Under the pieces are notes generated by a model. The model was not told the origin of the DNA. It did not search any database and was given only the letters and a program-made list of their open reading frames with translations. Shown piece by piece: positions 36,808 through 45,361 of a stretch of 64,000 nucleotides of DNA. The DNA comes from CACZQA01 sp050943615 (GTDB lineage: Bacteria > Actinomycetota > Coriobacteriia > Coriobacteriales > QAMH01), in contig JBMNPN010000003.1 in the NCBI GenBank assembly GCA_050943615.1, forward strand, positions 1-64,000, given 5' to 3'. The position numbers were made by a program, and so were the translations under genes. Numbering within the stretch: the first letter of the stretch is position 1; every line of letters starts with the position of its first letter.

Positions 36808-37083
36808 AATAAAAAAATCCGCCCTCATCGCTTTCGCGAAAAGGACGGATTTGAATCCGTGGTGCCACCTTTTCTTAGCCTCCTTGCGGAGACTCTCTCA
36901 CGAGAATGCCAACACATCCTCTGCCGTTAACGCCGGCGTACGTCTCGGATTGGGCTCTTGCGAGCCGCGCCCCTCGCCCTCGGTGGTCCATTTGCCTGGC
37001 TGCCTTCTGCGGAACTCTCAGCGTTCGTCCCGCTCTCTGTACTGCGCCTTACCAGACGTTACTTCCACGTCACAGGTTTTGTG
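36808..37083 (-). ncRNA. T-box riboswitch, Trp-specific
   Basis: On the minus strand the conserved T-box AAAGGTGGCACCACG (about 36857-36871) is followed by a terminator stem (AAATCCG/CGGATTT) ending in seven T residues (36811-36817). Upstream, stem I contains an AGAGAGC element and, in the specifier loop, AAATGGACCACCGAG with UGG at 36988-36990. The T-box bulge UGGC would pair with a GCCA acceptor end, fitting tRNA-Trp, which has G73. Uncharged tRNA-Trp would thus turn on the ECF operon. Confidence 0.93.
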
Positions 37084-37089
37084 TTGTGG

Positions 37090-37119
37090 ATATTAATCTC
37101 CGCTTAGAGATTCTGTCAA
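37090..37119 (-). promoter_or_regulatory. Promoter of the T-box/ECF operon
   Basis: On the minus strand TTGACA (37114-37119), an 18-bp spacer and TAATAT (37090-37095). The spacer holds the inverted repeat ATCTC-N6-GAGAT, which may be an operator. Confidence 0.65.
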
Positions 37120-37149
37120 GAACTTTTTTCGAGATAACTCTTGGCGGAA

Positions 37150-37660
37150 AAGGGTCAGCGGCGCGTCGATCTTCGGTGTGGAGTTGACCGCTTGGGTCGC
37201 TTCGGTGCAGGTGACACATCGAAACCCGGGACTTGGTCGACCACCTGTGCCACCTCGATGCAGCGTGCGCCGAAGCTCGGTAAGTGGTCGAAAGATAGTC
37301 GACCACCAGAACGACTTGGATGCAAATTCCGCATCGAGCCCCCTCACGTGGGCGGATACTCGCATCGAACCCAAGGACGTGGTCGACCACCAGGGGCGCT
37401 TCGATACACACCGCGATCCGAGACCTTCCACGCGCTCGCGCACTAAGGCCACTTGCGCGCAGAGTGCACGGAAGCCCTGTTCGTGTGCGCGCACCAGGGG
37501 CAGTTCCGCGCGAGAATCTGCGCACGAGCAGGAGTTCGGCACATTTCGGGCCCGATTCTTCGCAGAAGCCCCGCTCGTGTGCGCACACCAAGATGCCTTC
37601 TGCACGCCACGCGCAGAAGCCCGCTACGTGCGCGGCTGCTGAGAACGCTTCGGTACAGAC
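37150..37660. repeat. Region C: interspersed palindromic elements with variable arms
   Basis: About 510 bp without a gene, made of degenerate palindromic units. Clear cores are GTGGTCGACCAC (37379-37390, and TGGTCGACCA at 37234-37243), a split version at 37284-37306, GTGCGCGCAC (37485-37494) and GTGTGCGCACAC (37577-37588). Cores are flanked by outer arms such as GCATCGAA/TTCGAT or CGCAGAAG/CTTCTGC, with a CCC/GGG step between. Both core and arms change from unit to unit while staying self-complementary. The same element type recurs in region D. Confidence 0.8.
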
Positions 37661-37691
37661 CGCCGCGTAGCACATGGAAATCTCCGCAAAC

Positions 37692-37722
37692 AAAAAGGCC
37701 AAGCGAATGCTCGCTTGGCCTT
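37692..37722 (-). terminator. Terminator after tRNA-Phe
   Basis: A perfect stem AGGCCAAGCGA/TCGCTTGGCCT with a 4-nt loop is followed on the minus strand by TTTTTG. It lies just beyond the tRNA 3' end. Confidence 0.88.
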
Positions 37723-37732
37723 TGCCTGTTCC

Positions 37733-37808
37733 TGGTGGTCAGAGAGGGATTTGAACCCCCGGCACAGGGATTTTCAGTCCCCTGCTCTACCGACTGAGCT
37801 ACCTGACC
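37733..37808 (-). tRNA. tRNA-Phe (GAA anticodon)
   Basis: A 76-nt cloverleaf on the minus strand with acceptor GGTCAGG/TCTGACC, discriminator A, encoded CCA, D-arm GCTC...GAGC, anticodon loop CTGAAAA (GAA) and T-loop TTCAAAT. Confidence 0.97.
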
Positions 37809-37890
37809 AACTCATGTCGCGCTTAACGCAGCGTGCGATAGTTTACCATTTGTCGCGTCTCGGTCAAGACCGCAAACACTGCAAATGTCG

Positions 37891-39474
37891 CTATTGACTC
37901 GAGCTCGTGTCGCTCGAGCTGCTCGACGATTGCGCAGCCACTTCGTCGGCTTTTGCCTGCTGGTCTTTCTGATCTTGCTCGTCCCAGTACGCTTGGAGCT
38001 CTTCTTGCACGTCCGCTGGTAGCCCCGCGCTCATATCGAGCTCGACGGTCTGCGTAGACTCGTAACCACAAATCTGCTCTTCTCTCTTGGTGAGCTTGGG
38101 CTTGTCACCCTGCTCTGCTTTCTGCATGAGCAAAATCCACTGGTTGCAGTAGGTAAAGACATAGCTCACCCCATCGACCATGCCCGTCGTCGAGGGCGCC
38201 ATTCCCATGTAGAAGTCATCGCTGGTCATCCCTTGCATGGAGACCGCGAGATTAACGACATCGTCAAGTGACATATCGGTCGTGAAGCACTTCGAGATGC
38301 TGTTGATGGTATTGGGAATCTGCGTTACGTCCTCAGAGAGAATCTTGGTGGCAATGGCCTGTACGAGGAGGCGTTGGCATTTGGTACGGGTGAAATCACC
38401 GTCTGAATAGGTCTTGCGATTGCGGGCAAGGGTCAGGGCCTGTTCGCCGTTGAGCGTCTGTTTGCCGGGCTGAATGGTGACTCCGTTGTACGACGCCATC
38501 TCGGGGACATCGACCTCGATGCCACCGAGGTCGTCCACGAGGTCGCTGAATCCATCGAAATAGATCTCAGCGTAATGGTCGATATCGACACCGGCGAACT
38601 CCTCCACGGTCTTGACCGCCTGCTTTGCCCCGTAACTGTAAGCGGCGTTGATCTTTTGCATCTGCCCGTTGATCATGACCTTGGTATCGCGCGGAATGGA
38701 GACGAGAGTGACCTTCTTGTTGGGCTGATCGATGCGGGCGAGCAAGATCACATCGGAGCGCGAGGAACCATCTGCACCGTCTTCGCGGGAATCAGACCCT
38801 AGAATCAATACCCAATACGGCTCCTCAGTTGACACGTTGGTCGCAAGTTCGCTTTTTACCTCAGTGTCGCCTAGAGAGATATTGCTCTGGGCGTTCTGAT
38901 AGAACGCGAGCGCCGCACCGGCAAAGGCAAAGAGCACGGCCACAACGATAAGCGTCACCGTGAGTGCGATCTTCTGACCACGGGAAAAACGGCGGTGGCG
39001 GTACTGCCCGCTGTTTCTACTGTACTTTGAGATAGCCTGGTCCTGGGCAACGCCGCCTGCAGCGGCATATGCAACGTCTCCGCTGACTGAATATACCGCA
39101 TCCCCTGCACCGTCGGAGAAGCTCCCGTTTCCATTCGTATCACCTGAGGGGCCGGGCTGTGCATCGAAGACCGCCGTCCCGTGCTCCCCTGTTGCCGGCT
39201 CCTGTGCCGATGTCTCGGCTCCGCCTTGCACCGCAGCATAATCGGAAACGGCACCTGATGGCTGCTTTTCTTCATAGTCTTTCGGTGCGAAAGGATCATG
39301 CGCGACATTCTGTCCCGCATCGTTTTGGCTATCGATATGAGCCTGAATAGCACCAGTGTCAATGGGAACGAACTTGCTCGAATCCGTCGACCCCTTCAGG
39401 TGTTTGGGATGATAGTCGTGCGATGCGTGCCTGCCTCTGCCACGATAGTTGCGGTTCTCATGCTTGTTTGACAT
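37891..39474 (-). CDS. LytR-CpsA-Psr (LCP) family cell-wall glycopolymer ligase
   Basis: A 527-residue membrane protein that would transfer a polyprenyl-linked polymer to peptidoglycan. A long, Ser/Asn/Asp-rich cytosolic region (1 to about 165) precedes one membrane helix (about 170-195). The LCP domain contains LILGSDSREDGADG, RSDVILLARI, SIPRDTKV, NAAYSYGAKQAVKTVEEF and ALTLARNRKTYSDGDF(T)R with the pyrophosphate-binding Arg/Asp residues. A Ser-rich tail ends it. The cytosolic extension is much longer than usual. It is followed 21 nt upstream on the transcript by the exporter genes (39496-41120), consistent with a wall polysaccharide route. Confidence 0.95.
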   Translation of the reverse strand: MSNKHENRNYRGRGRHASHDYHPKHLKGSTDSSKFVPIDTGAIQAHIDSQNDAGQNVAHDPFAPKDYEEKQPSGAVSDYAAVQGGAETSAQEPATGEHGTAVFDAQPGPSGDTNGNGSFSDGAGDAVYSVSGDVAYAAAGGVAQDQAISKYSRNSGQYRHRRFSRGQKIALTVTLIVVAVLFAFAGAALAFYQNAQSNISLGDTEVKSELATNVSTEEPYWVLILGSDSREDGADGSSRSDVILLARIDQPNKKVTLVSIPRDTKVMINGQMQKINAAYSYGAKQAVKTVEEFAGVDIDHYAEIYFDGFSDLVDDLGGIEVDVPEMASYNGVTIQPGKQTLNGEQALTLARNRKTYSDGDFTRTKCQRLLVQAIATKILSEDVTQIPNTINSISKCFTTDMSLDDVVNLAVSMQGMTSDDFYMGMAPSTTGMVDGVSYVFTYCNQWILLMQKAEQGDKPKLTKREEQICGYESTQTVELDMSAGLPADVQEELQAYWDEQDQKDQQAKADEVAAQSSSSSSDTSSSQ

Positions 39475-39495
39475 AGGCGATTTCCTTTTCTTGGG

Positions 39496-40320
39496 CTACA
39501 AGACATCGGGAACGTCTTTGTAAAGCTTGGAATAGATTATGCACCCGCAAACGATCGTGAGCACGATAACTCCCATCCCGATTCCGAAGAAAGCAGGATC
39601 CGACCAAATCCACGACTTGCCTCCAGAAACGCTGAGAATATCCCTATAGCTTGACGTGATGAATGTTACAGGATTGAAATAGGCAATGATACGTATTGCC
39701 TCATTGTTGATATTTGAGATGGGAAACAACACACCCGAAAGCCAGAAAATCGGAGTCGAGAGCGCGGCGATGAGGTTCTTGACGTCTTTGCTCAGGGCGG
39801 AAAGCGGAGAGACCATCAAGGACCACCCGACGGAAAAACAGTACATGATGATGACAATCAGGGGCAGCTGGAGCAAGTAGACGTCAAGTGCTCCCCCCGC
39901 GGCAAAGTATCCCACGAGAAGGCAGGCGAGCAGCATGAGGTGAATCAGCAGGCCCGATAGCTCGTAGAAGACGGGAATCAGGACAACGGGGAACTTCAGC
40001 TTGCTGACCAGGTACGCGTACTTGTGAAAGACATCCGACCCCCCACCGAGCATATGCTGCAGGAAAAACCAGGGAATGAGCCCTGAAGAGAGCCAGACTA
40101 TGTATGCTCCGCCCTCGAGTCCCGAGACGCGCGATGCCTTTAATCCGATGTCAAGGGCAAACCAGAAGCAGAGGATGTACATCGCGGGCTTGGCGAAAAC
40201 CCAGACCCACCCAAGTGCGGTGCCACGTGCCCTCTTGCGCATCTCCACATAGGCAAGGTGCAGGACCTGGGCGCCCCAATCCCCCAAGCTGCCGAACAGC
40301 TCTCTCAGCGTGTAGAACAC
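39496..40320 (-). CDS. ABC-2 polysaccharide export permease (Wzm/TagG-like)
   Basis: A 274-residue membrane protein with six helices. The N-terminal LRELFGSLGDWGAQVLHLAYVEMRKRARGTALGWVWVFAKP and SGLIPWFF segments match the permease of ABC O-antigen/teichoic acid exporters. The start is GTG at 40318-40320 (GTGTTC), overlapping the ATPase stop codon by one base (TAGTG). It lies between the ATPase and the LCP ligase in one operon. Confidence 0.92.
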   Translation of the reverse strand: MFYTLRELFGSLGDWGAQVLHLAYVEMRKRARGTALGWVWVFAKPAMYILCFWFALDIGLKASRVSGLEGGAYIVWLSSGLIPWFFLQHMLGGGSDVFHKYAYLVSKLKFPVVLIPVFYELSGLLIHLMLLACLLVGYFAAGGALDVYLLQLPLIVIIMYCFSVGWSLMVSPLSALSKDVKNLIAALSTPIFWLSGVLFPISNINNEAIRIIAYFNPVTFITSSYRDILSVSGGKSWIWSDPAFFGIGMGVIVLTIVCGCIIYSKLYKDVPDVL

Positions 40321-41120
40321 TAGTCATCATCTTTCTCGTAGAAGGCGATCGCATCGTCGATGGGGCCGTCAAACATCAGCTTGCCATGGTCCAGAACCAT
40401 CCCACGCTCGCAAAACGCGCGTGCCGACCCAGCGCTGTGGGTGACAAAGAGCACGGTCGTCCCCTCTTCGTTCATGATTTTCCTTATGCGCTTGCGGCAC
40501 TTCTTCTTGAACTTGCGATCTCCCACCGAAAGCGCCTCGTCGACGATGAGGATATCGGGGTCGATGCTCGAAGCGAAGGCAAAGCCGAGGCGCGCCTTCA
40601 TTCCGCTCGAGTAACTGCGCATCGGCTGGTCAATGTAGACGCCGAGGTCGGCGAATTTGATAATCCCCTTCTCGCGGGCGGCAATCTCCTCGTTGGAAAG
40701 ACCCCAGATTTGCCCGCGCAAGTAGATGTTCTGCCTGCCCGTGAGGGCATTGTCGAAACCGGCCTTGAGCTCGAGCAGGGCGCTCACGCGCCCGTTAATC
40801 TCGATTTCGCCCGAAGTCGGGTACGTCACCCCGGTTATCATCTTCAGGCAAGTCGACTTGCCTGCCCCGTTGGAACCCAGCAGAGCGACCGATTCGCCTT
40901 TTCTGATCTTGAAGGAGAGGTCATCGCTTGCACGGACGGCACGGTACTTGATGTGTTTGTTGAAGAACCCGAAGACGCGGGCACGGTCGTTGGCGTAGAG
41001 CTTGTATTCCTTCGTCACATGCTTGAACTCAATGACGACAGGAGGCATGTCCTCTTCCGTGACCTGCGTATTCGTTTGCTCTGCCTTGACCGGCAGCTGC
41101 TCTGTGCTCGTCTCGGGCAC
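40320..41120 (-). CDS. ABC polysaccharide export ATPase (Wzt/TagH-like)
   Basis: A 266-residue ATPase. Walker A is LGSNGAGKST, the signature is the short YSSGMKARLGFA, and Walker B is DILIVDEALSVGD, as in TagH/Wzt proteins. There is no C-terminal carbohydrate-binding domain, so the exported polymer is probably not recognised by this subunit. It is the first gene of a three-gene unit with the permease and LCP ligase. Confidence 0.94.
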   Translation of the reverse strand: MPETSTEQLPVKAEQTNTQVTEEDMPPVVIEFKHVTKEYKLYANDRARVFGFFNKHIKYRAVRASDDLSFKIRKGESVALLGSNGAGKSTCLKMITGVTYPTSGEIEINGRVSALLELKAGFDNALTGRQNIYLRGQIWGLSNEEIAAREKGIIKFADLGVYIDQPMRSYSSGMKARLGFAFASSIDPDILIVDEALSVGDRKFKKKCRKRIRKIMNEEGTTVLFVTHSAGSARAFCERGMVLDHGKLMFDGPIDDAIAFYEKDDD

Positions 41121-41359
41121 GTGCGAACCCTTTCTAAACCCCGCCCATAAGATTACAACCCAAATGGCTGGCGAACGATAGTACCACCGAACTGCAGGAA
41201 AAGCCCCATTATCATGTAAGTACCATAAACACGTTTATCCCGACATATAAATCAGCTGGGACGTGCGGCCCCTCAGCTCCTGGTGTGTAAATCAAGTCTT
41301 TCGGTATTCTACTCTCTCGGTATTGAACCCACCAATATCATGTGTGCGAACGGAAGGTC

Positions 41360-42097
41360 TCAGCGCAGCATGTCGATTGCCTGCACCGCAAGCTGGGCAA
41401 TTTCTTCGTTTTCGCTATCCGCGAGCTCTTCGAGTGGTTCAAGCGCAGAGAGGTCGCCAAAGTGCGCAAGCGCCTCGATGGCGTAACGGACGACCCATTC
41501 CGCATCGTCTTCCAGAAGCTCGATGCACACGCCGGTTGTCTGCTTGTCGGCCGGGAAGTGCCCGAGCGTCCACACGCAAGATGCCCTGAGCTCGTCGTTT
41601 TCATCCTCAAGCGCATTGAGGAGGACGATGCGCGAGCGCTCGATGAGCTCGTCGCTCGTAGCAAGGTCCGAGCCGGCCAGCGCCGCACGCTCCCCCACCG
41701 CGGTGGCAGCAGTGGCACGCACGGTTCCCGACCTGCTCTCGTCCGCAATGAGCTCGAGGAGCTTGTCCAGACACCGCGTCGCGCGAATCTGGCCGAATGC
41801 CCAGGCACAGTTGGCGGCAACGACCTCGCTCGGGTCGTCGAGGCACTGCTCGAGGGCCTCTATGGCACGCTCGTCACCATAGATACCCAGCGCGGTAGCG
41901 GCGGCGGCACGCACCTCGTCGACCGGATCGAAGAGCGCCACGAGCACGGGGGCAAAGCCGCGCGGCTCGGCCGTGCGGGCCAGCCCCGCAATCGCATACG
42001 CCCGCGTGCGCGGGTCGTCGTCCTTGGAAAGCTCGATGAGCATCTCGAGGCTCTTCTCGCGTTCGGCCTGCACGTCGCTATTCGCTTCATCGGACAT
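41360..42097 (-). CDS. HEAT-repeat protein
   Basis: A 245-residue all-helical protein made of about six HEAT/PBS-lyase-type repeats with the pattern D(P/D)..R..A..ALG..., for example DPVDEVRAAAATALGIYGD, DPSEVVAANCAWAFGQI and DENDELRASCVWTLGHF. Such proteins usually mediate protein contacts; no enzyme is indicated. The ATG at 42095-42097 has AAGGGG about 8 nt upstream, and a 50-codon extension is rejected. It is monocistronic and divergent from tRNA-Val. Confidence 0.85.
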   Translation of the reverse strand: MSDEANSDVQAEREKSLEMLIELSKDDDPRTRAYAIAGLARTAEPRGFAPVLVALFDPVDEVRAAAATALGIYGDERAIEALEQCLDDPSEVVAANCAWAFGQIRATRCLDKLLELIADESRSGTVRATAATAVGERAALAGSDLATSDELIERSRIVLLNALEDENDELRASCVWTLGHFPADKQTTGVCIELLEDDAEWVVRYAIEALAHFGDLSALEPLEELADSENEEIAQLAVQAIDMLR

Positions 42098-42296
42098 GAT
42101 AAATGCCCCTTTCCGAATGCCTGGACACGCGTATATCGTAACCACGGAATATAGGACATCGGGGCTTTCATTTCCACCTGGACCCGCATCTCGCGATGTC
42201 AACGGCAGGCATTGGGCATCTCTCGTATCTGTGCGTACCAGAGTCAAAAGCGACCTCGCGAAAGGCGGGCACTTACGATAGAATCACAAGCCGTGT

Positions 42297-42371
42297 GGGC
42301 GATTGGCGCAGTGGGAGCGCAGCTGCCTTACAAGCAGAAGGCCACTGGTTCGAACCCAGTATCGCCCACCA
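42297..42371 (+). tRNA. tRNA-Val (TAC anticodon)
   Basis: A 75-nt cloverleaf with acceptor GGGCGAT/ATCGCCC, discriminator A, encoded CCA, anticodon loop CTTACAA (TAC) and T-arm CTGGTTCGAACCCAG. Confidence 0.97.
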
Positions 42372-42529
42372 TTTCTCTCGAATCGATTCCCAAGTGCACA
42401 TCACGAGACCGCCCCGGGCCCCAAGTCTTGCCCGGATTGAGACAAAGCGCGGGCGGCTCGGAGCTTTCGGCGTTACCGTCTGCCCTGAGCCTGCCCGCGT
42501 CAACAGACAATGTGTACGAGATGCAGCTG

Positions 42530-43774
42530 TTACAGGCGCATTAACGGAAGCGTGGACCCACCATGGGGCATCACCAGAACGCGAGCGTCAGGCCCCTTTG
42601 CCTCGAGCGCTGCATCGTATGCCTGCTGCACCGTCTCGAAGGGCGTCATGAAGATCGAGCGCACAAAATCCGGCTCCATGTCGGACACGAGATACACGTC
42701 TGCCTTGAGCAGGATCTGTGCGACGGCAGCGGCCTTGTGGCCGCCGAGCTTGAACTCGCGCTTGAGGTGCTCGACCACGTCGGCGGGACTATCCGCCTCG
42801 AGCATCCACTGCTCGAAGGTCGGTTGTCCGAGCCCTTCGCGACATGAGCCGACGAGAATGATGATGCCGCCTTCCTTGACGGGATGTTTGGCATTGTCGA
42901 GCGCCTTCTGTAGCTGGTAGAGGTTGAGGTCCTTGGGGGCACCGCCCTGGCTGACGATGACGATGTCTGCTTCCTCGTTCAGCTCGCAGCCGTAGAGCCT
43001 GTCGAGCTGCTTGCAGGCGTCGCGCTGCGCCTTGATGAAGTCGCCGCAGGCACAGTAGACGACGCGCTTTTCCTCATCGAGAACGACATTGACAATGAAG
43101 TGCAGGCCGACCTTTGCGCACGCCTCCTCCAAATCGAGGCGCACCGGGCTTTCCATGTTGCCCGAATGCGCCGCGGGATCGACCATGATCGAATGGTTGG
43201 CCTGGATGGCCTCGAACGTAGAGACGCCCGGCATGATGGCCTTGGCACCGCCAGAATATCCTGCGAAATAGTGGTACTCGACGTTGCCGAGCGAGATGCG
43301 GACGTTGCAATCCATGACTTCCTCGAGGATGTCGATGGGGGTTCCGTGAGCGGTCTCGCCCACGTGCACGAGCCCCTTGGAGTCACCGTTCAGCACCTTG
43401 AGCTTGCCGTAGTAGCTACCCATGATGTGCTGCAGTTCCTCTTCTGTCTGGGGTCGGTGGCTTCCCAGCGCGATTGCGAGCAGCACGTCTTCGTCGGCAA
43501 TCCCGGCAGCGTGCAGCCGGTCCATCACTGGCGGCAGCACCACCGCGGTCGGGAGCGGGCGGGTCACGTCGCTCGTGATGATGCAGACCTTGTCGCCCGG
43601 TTTGACGATTTGCTCGAGCTTGTCGGTTCCGATGGGGTGGTCGAGAGCCTCTTCGACGACTTCGGCGCCGTACCTGTCAAAGCTCACATCGTTTGCGTGC
43701 ATGACCTCGATGAGGTTCTCGTCGGCAACCTCGACGCTCTGCGTGGTCTCGCCTATTCCAAGTTCACACTTCAT
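42530..43774 (-). CDS. larA: LarA-family nickel-dependent racemase
   Basis: A 414-residue protein of the lactate racemase family, which uses a nickel-pincer cofactor tethered to a lysine. Family motifs are IITSDVTRPLP, ALGSHRPQTEEE, and EYHYFAGYSGGAKAIMPGV with the catalytic His and the cofactor Lys. Not all members act on lactate; 2-hydroxyacids such as malate are documented, which fits the fumarase/fumarate-reductase operon upstream. The cofactor genes larB, larC and larE are not in this window. The ATG at 43772-43774 has AAAGG 8 nt upstream. It is 47 nt after the unknown 176-residue gene. Confidence 0.9.
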   Translation of the reverse strand: MKCELGIGETTQSVEVADENLIEVMHANDVSFDRYGAEVVEEALDHPIGTDKLEQIVKPGDKVCIITSDVTRPLPTAVVLPPVMDRLHAAGIADEDVLLAIALGSHRPQTEEELQHIMGSYYGKLKVLNGDSKGLVHVGETAHGTPIDILEEVMDCNVRISLGNVEYHYFAGYSGGAKAIMPGVSTFEAIQANHSIMVDPAAHSGNMESPVRLDLEEACAKVGLHFIVNVVLDEEKRVVYCACGDFIKAQRDACKQLDRLYGCELNEEADIVIVSQGGAPKDLNLYQLQKALDNAKHPVKEGGIIILVGSCREGLGQPTFEQWMLEADSPADVVEHLKREFKLGGHKAAAVAQILLKADVYLVSDMEPDFVRSIFMTPFETVQQAYDAALEAKGPDARVLVMPHGGSTLPLMRL

Positions 43775-43821
43775 GTACACGCCTTTCTCGGCGGGGAAAC
43801 GGAGAGCTTCCCTTGATTTGA

Positions 43822-44352
43822 TTATTCGTCGTAGTCTTTGCCGCGCGCCATGTTGATCATGGTCGCCTTCTCAACGAGGTGCTGGTATTCGGGAATCTGC
43901 ATGCAGCGGTCGAGCTGCTCGACCACCTCGGGAAAGTCCTCGAGGCTGTCTTTCCAGGCGTCCCCATCGTCGATGGCGTTTCCGGCGCTCAGGTGGATCC
44001 AGCGCCCGCTTTCCTCGTCTTGGAAATAGCCGTCAATCGAGGTCGTGTCTGCAGCGAACGGCTCGTCTTCGGCATAGACCGTCCCGTAGAAGATGCGCAT
44101 GTCATCGAGGGCGTCGTGAATCCAATCTTCCTCGTTGGTGACGAGGACGAGCGTATCCGACCCCGCCTTCTGGATGAGCTTGGCGCTCTTCTCGAACATC
44201 ATGCCCGCCATCGAGTCCTCGACCTTGTAGAGGCTTTCGCCCTCGGCCTGCATGTGCTCCACGATTTCTGTGACGGCCTCGTCGATGTGCTTGTCGAGCG
44301 CGGCGCGCTCCTTGTCATCGAGCTCGTCGATGCTCTTGTGGCGTTCTTCCAT
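43822..44352 (-). CDS. Acidic protein of unknown function
   Basis: A 176-residue acidic, soluble protein. The N-terminal 60 residues are helical and charged (DELDDKERAALDKHIDEAV), the middle is mixed (TLVLVTNEEDWIHDALDDM, YGTVYAEDEPFAADTTSIDGYF), and no cysteine cluster or membrane segment is present. I do not recognise a family. It lies between the fumarate reductase CCG gene and larA on the same strand, preceded by two palindromic hairpins (44399-44451). An ATG at 44350-44352 fits a GGGG ribosome site; a longer frame is less likely. Confidence 0.7.
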   Translation of the reverse strand: MEERHKSIDELDDKERAALDKHIDEAVTEIVEHMQAEGESLYKVEDSMAGMMFEKSAKLIQKAGSDTLVLVTNEEDWIHDALDDMRIFYGTVYAEDEPFAADTTSIDGYFQDEESGRWIHLSAGNAIDDGDAWKDSLEDFPEVVEQLDRCMQIPEYQHLVEKATMINMARGKDYDE

Positions 44353-44464
44353 TGCCGTATCCCCCTCGATGTTTCGGGTATTGGCGTTGACGAAGCTATG
44401 CAGCAAAGCTGCATGCCCGTGAAATCCGAGAAACTGCGGACCCCACGGGCACTTTGAGAAAACG

Positions 44465-45355
44465 CTAGCCGAGTACGCGGTTCAACATGGAGGTCGCGTT
44501 GACGGCGTGATGGTCGATCTCGAGCTCGGAGGGGCTGAAGCCCAAGGCGAGCCCGACGAGCTGCGGGAGGTGCAGGATCGGCATGCGGATGTCCTCGTCG
44601 AAGCACTTCTGCGCGTCGGCCTGGTACAGGTCGAGCGAGAAATGGCACAGGGGACAGGGGGTCACGATGCAGTCGGCACCGGCCTTGCGCGCGGTGATGC
44701 AGCTCACGCCATCGGAGGTGAGCGCTTCGCGCTCGGCAGGGTAGATCGAATGGAAGCCGCAGCAGGCAAGACGCTGCTCGTAATCGACGTTCTGCGCGCC
44801 GAGCGCCTCTGCGAGGTCCTCCATCGAGTGGGGGTTGCGGTCATCCTCAAAGCCCATGACATCGGGCGGCATGAGGATGTGGCAGCCGTAGAAATTGGCG
44901 ACGTGCAGGTCCGTAAGCGGGCGCTTAACGTGCTTTTTCAGCTCGTCGAGCCCGTAGTCGCGCACGAGCACCCACAGGTAGTGCGTGATGTCGCAGGTAC
45001 CCTTGTATTCCAGGCCGATCTCGGCGAGGTCCTCGTTGACCTTCTTCTTGAGCTCGGGGTTCTCGTCGAGCGCCTTCTTCGTCTTGCGCAGCACGAGCGT
45101 GCAGGTGTTGCACACCGTCAGAATGCTCGTGTATCCGGCCTTTTCGGCAAGCGCGATGTTGCGCGCGTTGACGAGGTAGCCGAAGTACTCGTCGATGTCC
45201 TGCACCTGGGAGGCGCCGCAGCACGACCAGCCGTCTATCTCTTCGATCTCGATTCCGAGAGCAGCGCAGGTCTTGACCGTCGAAGTCTTGAGCTCGGCGG
45301 AAGCCGACTCGAGCGTACAGCCCGGAAAGAACGCGTAGCGCAGTTTTTCTGCCAT
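44465..45355 (-). CDS. CCG-domain subunit of fumarate reductase/succinate dehydrogenase (SdhE/HdrB-like)
   Basis: A 296-residue cysteine-rich protein with two CCG domains. The signature cysteines appear as FFPGCTLES, GWSCCGASQV, VCNTCTLVL and then FYGCHIL, LACCGFHS, CPLCHFSLD, the pattern that binds noncubane iron-sulfur clusters in HdrB. In type E succinate dehydrogenases and thiol:fumarate reductases this subunit passes electrons between the iron-sulfur subunit and quinone or thiol donors instead of a cytochrome b anchor. It starts 6 nt after the iron-sulfur subunit. No membrane anchor is encoded nearby. Confidence 0.92.
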   Translation of the reverse strand: MAEKLRYAFFPGCTLESASAELKTSTVKTCAALGIEIEEIDGWSCCGASQVQDIDEYFGYLVNARNIALAEKAGYTSILTVCNTCTLVLRKTKKALDENPELKKKVNEDLAEIGLEYKGTCDITHYLWVLVRDYGLDELKKHVKRPLTDLHVANFYGCHILMPPDVMGFEDDRNPHSMEDLAEALGAQNVDYEQRLACCGFHSIYPAEREALTSDGVSCITARKAGADCIVTPCPLCHFSLDLYQADAQKCFDEDIRMPILHLPQLVGLALGFSPSELEIDHHAVNATSMLNRVLG

Positions 45356-45361
45356 GCTCTT

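Noticed and set aside
37740..37897. Short coding frame over tRNA-Phe (MAFACSWWSERDLNPRHRDFQ)
   Set aside because: A typical spurious translation of a tRNA gene.
41121..41359. Possible regulatory RNA between the ABC exporter and the HEAT gene
   Set aside because: No stable stem, terminator or conserved motif could be found by eye.
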